Below, one piece after another: positions 49,132 through 51,688 of a stretch of DNA of 51,688 bases. Source of the DNA: DASVUC01 sp036387255 (GTDB lineage: Bacteria > Planctomycetota > Phycisphaerae > Tepidisphaerales > Tepidisphaeraceae); assembly GCA_036387255.1 (NCBI GenBank), contig DASVUC010000277.1, forward strand, positions 1 to 51,688. Direction: 5' to 3'. How positions within the stretch are numbered: position 1 is the first letter of the stretch; each line of letters starts with the position of its first letter. The notes beneath the pieces were generated by a model. The model had not been told where the DNA came from. It was given only the letters and a program-made list of their open reading frames with translations, and made no database searches. The position numbers were made by a program, and so were the translations under genes.

Positions 49132-50382
49132 ATGAAAAAGCCAATGATCGCTCTGTTCATCGCGTGTTTGGCGCATCAGGCATGGGCCACCTTCGTCCCC
49201 ACCACCCAGTTCACCGCCACCGTCATCGACGCCAAGACGCAGAAGCCAATCGATCGGTTCTACACCGTGATGAAGCCGATGCGCGGGGGTGGCGCGAGCC
49301 TCTGGCAGCAGCACACACTGACGTTTGAAAGCAAGGGGCGGTTCAGCATCTCCTTGAAGAAGGTGTGGCCGGGAGGTGCGGTGGTCCGGGTGTGGGCGGA
49401 GGGGTACAAGGTATCAGAGGTTCGGGTAGGGCCGGATTCGGAGCCCACAGGGGAGGTGTGGCTCAAGCCGGCTCAGAACCTTCGCGCGAAGGTCGTCGAC
49501 GCGGCGGGCAAGCCGGTGGCGAAGGCGGAGGTGGTGCTGGCATCGTCGTTCACCAGGGTGAGCTTGGCGAACGGACACCTTCAAGTGAGCGGGATTGCGA
49601 AGCAGGTTCTGCAGACGCCGGTGCAGAGTGCAGACGACGGCGTGTTTGAGCTTCCGGTTGTGGAGGACGTGGGCTTGGTCGCGGTCGCCCACGACCACGG
49701 ATTCGCGATGATGAAGCTGTCAGAGGTGGGTGAGACGATTACGCTCAAGGCGTGGTCGCACATCGAGGGGCGACTCCTGCTTGGCAACAAGCCCGGCGCC
49801 GGCTGGACGGTTTCCTTCGGCTGGGGTGCGCCATCGGATGCGGGAGAGCATTGGGTGAGCCAGTGGAGCACCCTCACCTGCGACACCGACGGCAAGTTTG
49901 CCTCTGGCCCAATGATCCCCGATGCGTCTGTGCAGGCGGGGGTCGAGGTGAAGACGAAGCAGCGCAGCGCGCTCGTCGTTGGCGTTGCCACGCGCGTGCA
50001 GACGAAAGCGGGACAGACGCTGAAGCTCACGCTCGGCGGCGAAGGTCGGCCGGTCGTCGGTCGATTGGTCGACGCATCCGGCAAGCCGCTCCTAAACCGC
50101 AAGCTGTGGATTCGTCCCCCTGCACCGCACTTTGGTTTTCCCGAAGATGAAGAGGTTTGGAGCGCGCAAGCGGCATTCTTCAAAGCAGTCCAAGGCGTCA
50201 GCTATTCACACCAGGTTCTTACCGACGCCAAAGGCGAATTCCGAATCAGTCGACTCCCGCAGGGCGAGTACGAAATCGACGGCGCCCGGCTCGACCACAA
50301 GCAGCGGAATCTAAAAATCCAGCCTATGGACGGCGGCAAGAGCGACGAGCCGCTGGATCTGGGGGATCTCAAGGAACCGTAA
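49132..50382 (+). CDS. Carboxypeptidase regulatory-like domain protein, exported
   Basis: 416 aa with signal peptide KPMIALFIACLAHQAWA. Several beta-sandwich repeats of the CarboxypepD_reg type: DAKTQKPIDRF, VVDAAGKPVAKAEVVLAS (~120-140) and RLVDASGKPLLNRKLWI (~310). Ends with DAKGEFRISRLPQGEYEI. No catalytic motif. Likely a surface or periplasmic structural or binding protein. Start ATG 49132 with weak GAGCAAGA upstream. Confidence 0.8.
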   Translation: MKKPMIALFIACLAHQAWATFVPTTQFTATVIDAKTQKPIDRFYTVMKPMRGGGASLWQQHTLTFESKGRFSISLKKVWPGGAVVRVWAEGYKVSEVRVGPDSEPTGEVWLKPAQNLRAKVVDAAGKPVAKAEVVLASSFTRVSLANGHLQVSGIAKQVLQTPVQSADDGVFELPVVEDVGLVAVAHDHGFAMMKLSEVGETITLKAWSHIEGRLLLGNKPGAGWTVSFGWGAPSDAGEHWVSQWSTLTCDTDGKFASGPMIPDASVQAGVEVKTKQRSALVVGVATRVQTKAGQTLKLTLGGEGRPVVGRLVDASGKPLLNRKLWIRPPAPHFGFPEDEEVWSAQAAFFKAVQGVSYSHQVLTDAKGEFRISRLPQGEYEIDGARLDHKQRNLKIQPMDGGKSDEPLDLGDLKEP

Positions 50383-50424
50383 CGCAGCAGTTCGGTTAGG
50401 ACGGCGCTGAATCGCTTTGGATCA

Positions 50425-51687
50425 TCACTTCGTCTTCCAAACCGGATCGGCATGGCTTTCCAGGTGCGATTCAAACCAGCGGGTCATCGTCATCTTCTGC
50501 TGGGTGTAGAAGTAGACGCTCTCGGTGCCCTGGATGTGCAGGTCGCCGAAGAAGGATTTATTCCAGCCGGTGAAGGGGAACCACGCCATGGGGGCGGGCA
50601 CGCCGATGTTGATGCCGATCATGCCGGCGTTGAAGTGGTGCTTGAACTGGCGCGCCGCGTAGCCGTCCTTGGTGAAGATGCTGGCGCCGTTGCCGTATTC
50701 GGATTTCGTTCCGATCGCGAGCGCTTCATCCAAGGTCTTGGCACGGATAACCGAAAGAACGGGCCCGAAGATCTCTTCCTTCGCGACGCGCATGGTGGGC
50801 TGAACCTTGTCGATCACCGTCGGCCCCAGGAAAAAGCCGCCGTTGCTCGGCGCGTTCTTGCGCCCGTCCACGGCCAAGTCCGCGCCTTCCTTCGTCGCGA
50901 TGTCCAGGTAGCTCGTCACCTTTTCCAGGTGGGCCTTGGAGATCACCGGGCCCATGTCGACGTTCTCATCGTCGTCCGTCGGGCCGACTTTCATCTTGCT
51001 TGCCTTGTCGCGAAGCGTGTCGACGAGCGCGTTGGAAATCTCACCCACGCCCACGGCGATCGATCCCGCCATGCAGCGCTCGCCCGCACAGCCGAAGGCC
51101 GACGATTGCAGCGCCGACACGGCCTGATCCAGGTCCGCATCCGGCATGATGATCAGGTGGTTCTTCGCGCCGCCTGCCGACTGCACGCGCTTACCGTGCT
51201 GGGTGCCGACTTCGTAGATGTACTTTGCCACGGGCGTGGAGCCGACGAAGCTGATCGCTTTGACATGCTCGTGCGTAAGCAGCGCATCGACAGCTTCCTT
51301 GTCGCCCTGCACGATGTTGAAGACGCCTTCGGGAATCCCCGCATCCACCAGCAGCCGCCCGATCATCACGCTCGTCAGCGGCACCTTCTCCGAGGGCTTA
51401 AGGATGAACGTGTTGCCGCACGTCAGCGCCACCGGATACATCCACAGCGGCACCATCGCGGGGAAATTGAAGGGCGTGATGCCAACGCACACGCCAACCG
51501 GATGTCGGATGGTTTCGCAGTCGACGTTGCGCGCGATGTTCTGGATCGACTGCCCCATGATCAGCGACGGGATGCCGCACGCGAATTCCACGACTTCAAT
51601 CCCGCGCGTAACCGAAGCGCGCGCCTCCGGCAGCGTTTTCCCGTGCTCGCGCGTGACCGATCGTGCCAGTTCATCGGCATGCTTCAC
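50425..51687 (-). CDS. mmsA: CoA-acylating methylmalonate-semialdehyde dehydrogenase, partial
   Basis: 420 residues of an ALDH family enzyme; the N-terminal ~75 residues lie beyond the right edge. Converts (methyl)malonate semialdehyde to propionyl-/acetyl-CoA in valine and myo-inositol catabolism. Diagnostic motifs: VGITPFNFPAMVPLWMYPVA, SVMIGRLLVDAGIPEGVFNI, GSTPVAKYIYEVG, and the catalytic Cys in FGCAGERCMAGSIAV. The ending INIGVPAPMAWFPFTGWNKS then QKMTMTRW is typical. It is the last gene in the window and its reading frame is intact. Confidence 0.93.
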   Translation of the reverse strand: MKHADELARSVTREHGKTLPEARASVTRGIEVVEFACGIPSLIMGQSIQNIARNVDCETIRHPVGVCVGITPFNFPAMVPLWMYPVALTCGNTFILKPSEKVPLTSVMIGRLLVDAGIPEGVFNIVQGDKEAVDALLTHEHVKAISFVGSTPVAKYIYEVGTQHGKRVQSAGGAKNHLIIMPDADLDQAVSALQSSAFGCAGERCMAGSIAVGVGEISNALVDTLRDKASKMKVGPTDDDENVDMGPVISKAHLEKVTSYLDIATKEGADLAVDGRKNAPSNGGFFLGPTVIDKVQPTMRVAKEEIFGPVLSVIRAKTLDEALAIGTKSEYGNGASIFTKDGYAARQFKHHFNAGMIGINIGVPAPMAWFPFTGWNKSFFGDLHIQGTESVYFYTQQKMTMTRWFESHLESHADPVWKTK

Positions 51688-51688
51688 C

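Overview
The window is a 51.7 kb piece of GC-rich bacterial chromosome that most likely comes from a planctomycete of the Phycisphaerae/Tepidisphaerales type. Evidence: three large secreted proteins carry N-terminal variants of the planctomycete LExRxLL(S/A) motif (LEERKLFS, LEDRTLFA, MERRLLMAD). Another protein ends in a PEP-CTERM-like tail. Lipoproteins, carbohydrate-active enzymes and hairpin repeats between genes are frequent, and the ORF set is typical of soil or freshwater planctomycetes. No rRNA, tRNA, CRISPR array, insertion sequence, integrase or prophage gene was recognised. The assignment rests on motifs read by eye, not on database searches.

Layout. 0-3.6 kb: a potassium-channel-like protein (possibly cut at the left edge), prmC, a zinc-ribbon/TPR protein and an EF-hand lipoprotein. 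4.0-14.1 kb: a long minus-strand Tad/Flp pilus locus. In transcription order it holds two Flp pilins, a CpaA/TadV prepilin peptidase, a TadE-like pseudopilin, CpaB, the CpaC secretin, CpaE/TadZ, the CpaF/TadA ATPase, TadB, TadC and a lipoprotein. 14.4-19.9 kb: an FAD oxidoreductase, a DUF892 stress protein, an MBL-fold hydrolase, glnS and smpB. 20.3-23.3 kb: two tandem paralogous beta-helix surface proteins of identical length (451 aa). 23.4-26.3 kb: a small HExxH protein, a hypothetical, a YjbQ-family protein, a glycine-zipper protein and an M14 carboxypeptidase lipoprotein. 26.3-36.9 kb: a GHL6-like glycosidase translationally coupled to a double ABC permease, small ORFs, a GH127/DUF1680 glycosidase, a CCCTAAA telomere-like array, an M42 peptidase, and a coupled pair of unknown membrane and HEAT-repeat proteins. 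37-43.3 kb: glutathione-independent formaldehyde dehydrogenase facing a giant 1671-aa RTX calcium-binding protein, separated by a strong terminator. 43.5-51.7 kb: an SGNH lipoprotein, DUF488, an FMN reductase, a PEP-CTERM metalloprotease, a sialate O-acetylesterase, an antitoxin-like remnant, a carboxypeptidase-regulatory-like protein, and methylmalonate-semialdehyde dehydrogenase cut by the right edge.

How it fits together. The Tad locus is the only large integrated system. It should build a thin Flp pilus used for attachment. Around it lies an inventory for life on polysaccharides: glycosidases, an esterase, large adhesin-like surface proteins and peptidases, plus core translation genes.

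Three patterns recur across the whole window. (1) Two families of perfect hairpin repeats sit between genes. (2) Several genes have a TAnnnT box (often TAGAAT) 6-11 nt before the start codon and no Shine-Dalgarno, as expected for leaderless or near-leaderless mRNAs. (3) Co-directional genes often overlap by ATGA/GTGA/TGATG. No convincing new defence or biosynthetic system was found. The most unusual items are the telomere-like array, the permease-glycosidase coupling, the uncharacterised 6-TM/HEAT pair, and the divergent Tad ATPase CpaE.
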